From: Byssothecium circinans
Lineage: Eukaryota; Ascomycota; Dothideomycetes; Pleosporales; Massarinaceae
NCBI GenBank assembly: GCA_010015675.1
Contig: ML976980.1
Coordinates: forward strand, 97,173 to 161,172
Reading direction: 5' to 3'
Length of the DNA stretch: 64,000 nt
Numbering within the stretch: position 1 is the stretch's first letter; each line of letters opens with the position of its first letter. A model generated the notes under the pieces. It saw only the letters and a program-made list of their open reading frames with translations. It was not told the DNA's origin and searched no databases. Below, piece by piece: positions 61,970-64,000 of this stretch. The position numbers and the translations under genes are program-made.

Positions 61970-62515
61970 TTAGGATTCATGAAGTACCTCTAGGTTCCAT
62001 TTATGATTTTGCCAGCGAGCTTCCATAAGCACGCCGCCATTCTCCGAAAATATCACCCTGGGATGTGGATCACCCATCGCGGTAAGACCGCTCCGAGGCC
62101 ACATCTTGATGTTTCTTGTACCCGGTGATCCTTTTATCCACGATGTTCCATCCTCGGTACTAAGATCCTAGAGCATCGCATTTCCGTCGACATGGAATAC
62201 ATACACCTGATAATAATGTTAGTTGGATATCCTCCCTAGATGAAAGTTTCGCAAACCCACTTACAGAGTGCTCCCAGAAACCAGCCGCGAGTGGTGCAGG
62301 AACGTCGTTAGAGGCCCTGATTAGAGAGCCGCCAGTGTATTCTGGGACAAAGTGCGCGGTGAAAGCTCGTTTCGTATGTTTTCAGTTTTCGTTTTCGCCA
62401 ACGTGGGATTGAGCGTGTTGGAATCGTAGTAGGACAAGAAGCAATCGCTTGCCAGAGTGGCAGCAGACGGCAACTGGACCGTAACCCTATGATTCGAAAA
62501 CAGCCAGTTTGACAC
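61970..62515 (-). pseudogene. Degenerate lectin-like (beta-propeller-type) gene relic
   Basis: On the minus strand an exon with IRASNDVPAPLAAGFWEHS ends at a perfect intron (GTAAGT, CTAAC branch, ATCAG; 62264-62207). The next frame reads VYVFHVDGNAML, then TAG (62170-62168), then DLSTEDGTSWIKGSP, KMWPRSGLTAMGDPHPRVIF and NGGVLMEARWQNHKWNLEVL before a TAA. The alternation of LAA, VYVF-x-VDG, G-T-x-W and F-x-E-x-G resembles blades of fungal fucose-lectin-like proteins (inference). Upstream, RVTVQLPSAATLASDCFLSY runs in a different frame, so a frameshift near 62325 and the in-frame TAG indicate decay. Alternatively the TAG serves as a later acceptor (97-bp intron, also phase 0), removing the nonsense codon but not the frameshift. 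Confidence 0.45.
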
Positions 62516-63944
62516 TGTTGGATACGACGCAGATTGGCTAATACCTAGAGTAAGGACATTCTGGGGACGCTTCCAAGACTGGATCCTGCGTGCAAAATGG
62601 GAGAGACGTTTATGAGACTGAGATTACAGCGGTGCAAAGCACCTTCATATGCTTAGGGAATGTATAGTGACTTTGTTTCCTGACTGAAGGTAGGTGGAAC
62701 TCGGCATTGCTTCTTTAACCGACCTTAATTATTGGTCGCACACCATTCGAAGAGCTGTTGAGATTCCCGTTTAGGCATCTGAAGCTTCTGGAGTGCATCC
62801 TGGAGGCTGCAAACTTCCTGTTCGTATACTCTTCAGGCATTGCACAGTTGCCTTACGGCAGGTTTCTACGCCACCAATAGAAGGGTGTCACTAGGAGGAG
62901 CGGGTTAGAAATACCTTGCCGCTTTATATTATGTGGAAAACACAACCGCCGATTCTGTAGAGACTTCTGCTATTGACTGCAAGCCATCGAACAAGACAAT
63001 TTCAATAAGCCACCTTCTTGATGCGTCTTTGGGCGGGTTCGCTTCAAACCTTGCATATTGAAAGACGCAGGAGGGCAAGAAAGATGTAGTTGTTATCATC
63101 CCCTCTGCATTACCAGCTGATTAGATACGGGCGGGTCAATACGACAAGGAGTGGCCGCATCGTATTCTCTGCTGCCTTGATGGGCTTGGCGACGCTTCCG
63201 TGATTGGAAATGAATTGGATGAGGAGAGAGGGAGAGCGTCGAATGAGCTGAGGGTCAAGGGAAAGGATATATGGGCAAGATAGTTTTGCGTAAGAACATA
63301 TAGGCGGCGTTATTAGAAATACCTCGCAGCAACGGTGACCTAAACCACAGCACGCCAACAGTCTCAGTCAGCCATGGTAAGACGCGTCCCGATGAGGGGC
63401 TCGCGTGAAGAGGGGTATGGCCGGGGTGTTGTCCAGGCACAGCCCATTAATTCTAACCCCGATGAGCAACTTTAGGCCTCCGCATATCTTTACCACAGCT
63501 GTTTGTTGGTTTCAGCTGTGCAAATGTTCCCAGCAGAGTTGCGTACTGTACAGTAGGATTGGAGATCACCAAGCAGTGACGTATGAGTCCCCGTTACACG
63601 AAGCATTGATATCACCGGAACGGGATGAGAACGCAGGCCATGAAAGTTGTGGCGCCGACTCAGCAGTAACCCTGTCCTATGCAGAAATCCAAGAGTGGAA
63701 GAGACATTGTAGGTATAAGGATAGTGGCCGAGCACAACACTCCGTTCGGACTAGTCATCATATTTATCATTGCTCCACTCTTGACCATTCCTGACTTTCC
63801 CATGGACCATTTCCCCATCCCCAAGGGCCAGCGCCGCCTTCCAGCGTGTCCAACAGTCCGTACTACGCTACGTATGAGCTCATGAGGTGTACGTTACGGG
63901 TCAAATTAGAGCTACTTACGTACGGAGGGCTTAAAAAAAGCTGA
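62516..63944. other. Gene-poor stretch
   Basis: It may contain further decayed 5' parts of the lectin-like relic. A 129-codon frame at 63405-63794 has no coding character I can defend. No RNA gene seen. Confidence 0.45.
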
Positions 63945-63976
63945 TTACGGGCCGTAGGCGTAGCTACGGCCCGTAA
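63945..63976. repeat. Inverted repeat, 13-bp arms with 6-nt loop
   Basis: Arm TTACGGGCCGTAG (63945-63957) pairs exactly with 63964-63976. It lies 24 bp before the window edge, in gene-poor DNA. It could be the end of a small inverted-repeat element (MITE-like) or a simple hairpin. Confidence 0.8.
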
Positions 63977-64000
63977 ACACGTGATACCTGTCATCACTCT

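Overview
The window is nuclear DNA of a filamentous ascomycete fungus. The evidence is short spliceosomal introns (about 50-130 bp, GTAAGT/GTACGT donors, CTAAC/CTAAT branch sites, CAG/TAG acceptors) and fungus-restricted families: a HET-domain protein, an ApsA/Num1 cortical anchor with a Mcp5-type PH domain, a fungal CBM21 PP1-targeting subunit, and an F-box protein. Dothideomycetes is my best guess, from overall protein resemblance only. There are no operons, CRISPR arrays, rRNA genes or tRNA genes that I could recognise.

Layout. 0-4.4 kb: the 3' part of TTI1 (+) converges on a mitochondrial BOL3-type gene (-). 4.4-16.3 kb: gene-poor, with one clear gene, a spliced secreted eight-cysteine protein (6.3-7.2 kb), and a few doubtful small ORFs. 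16.4-21.7 kb: a PP1 glycogen-targeting subunit and a five-exon emopamil-binding (EBP/EXPERA) protein. 21.7-25.7 kb: sparse, with a small two-exon gene of unknown function and two doubtful loci. 25.7-33.2 kb: an F-box/LRR-like gene (-), an RRM-RGG-RRM protein (-), TAH18 diflavin reductase (+) and the ETF beta subunit (-). 33.9-38.9 kb: a HET-domain gene followed on the same strand by an AIF/AMID-type FAD oxidoreductase. 40.3-46.6 kb: two disordered proteins of unknown function and an alpha/beta hydrolase. 46.7-53.1 kb: a five-exon gene for a 1433-residue protein of unknown function, then the splicing factor CWC24. 54.4-59.8 kb: a 1799-residue ApsA/NUM1-like protein with a long degenerate repeat array. 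60.3-64 kb: gene-poor, with a degenerate lectin-like pseudogene and an inverted repeat at the edge.

Functional links. Several genes concern electron transfer and Fe-S biology (BOL3, TAH18, ETFB, the FAD oxidoreductase), but they are scattered on both strands and probably independent. The most suggestive neighbourhood is the HET gene beside the AIF/AMID-like gene, because both families are tied to regulated cell death. I see no new multi-gene system that I would assert. The best leads are that pair, the large unknown-function protein, the secreted eight-cysteine protein and the relic lectin. Exon boundaries were assigned by eye from splice signals and frame continuity, so they are models and not transcript-verified.
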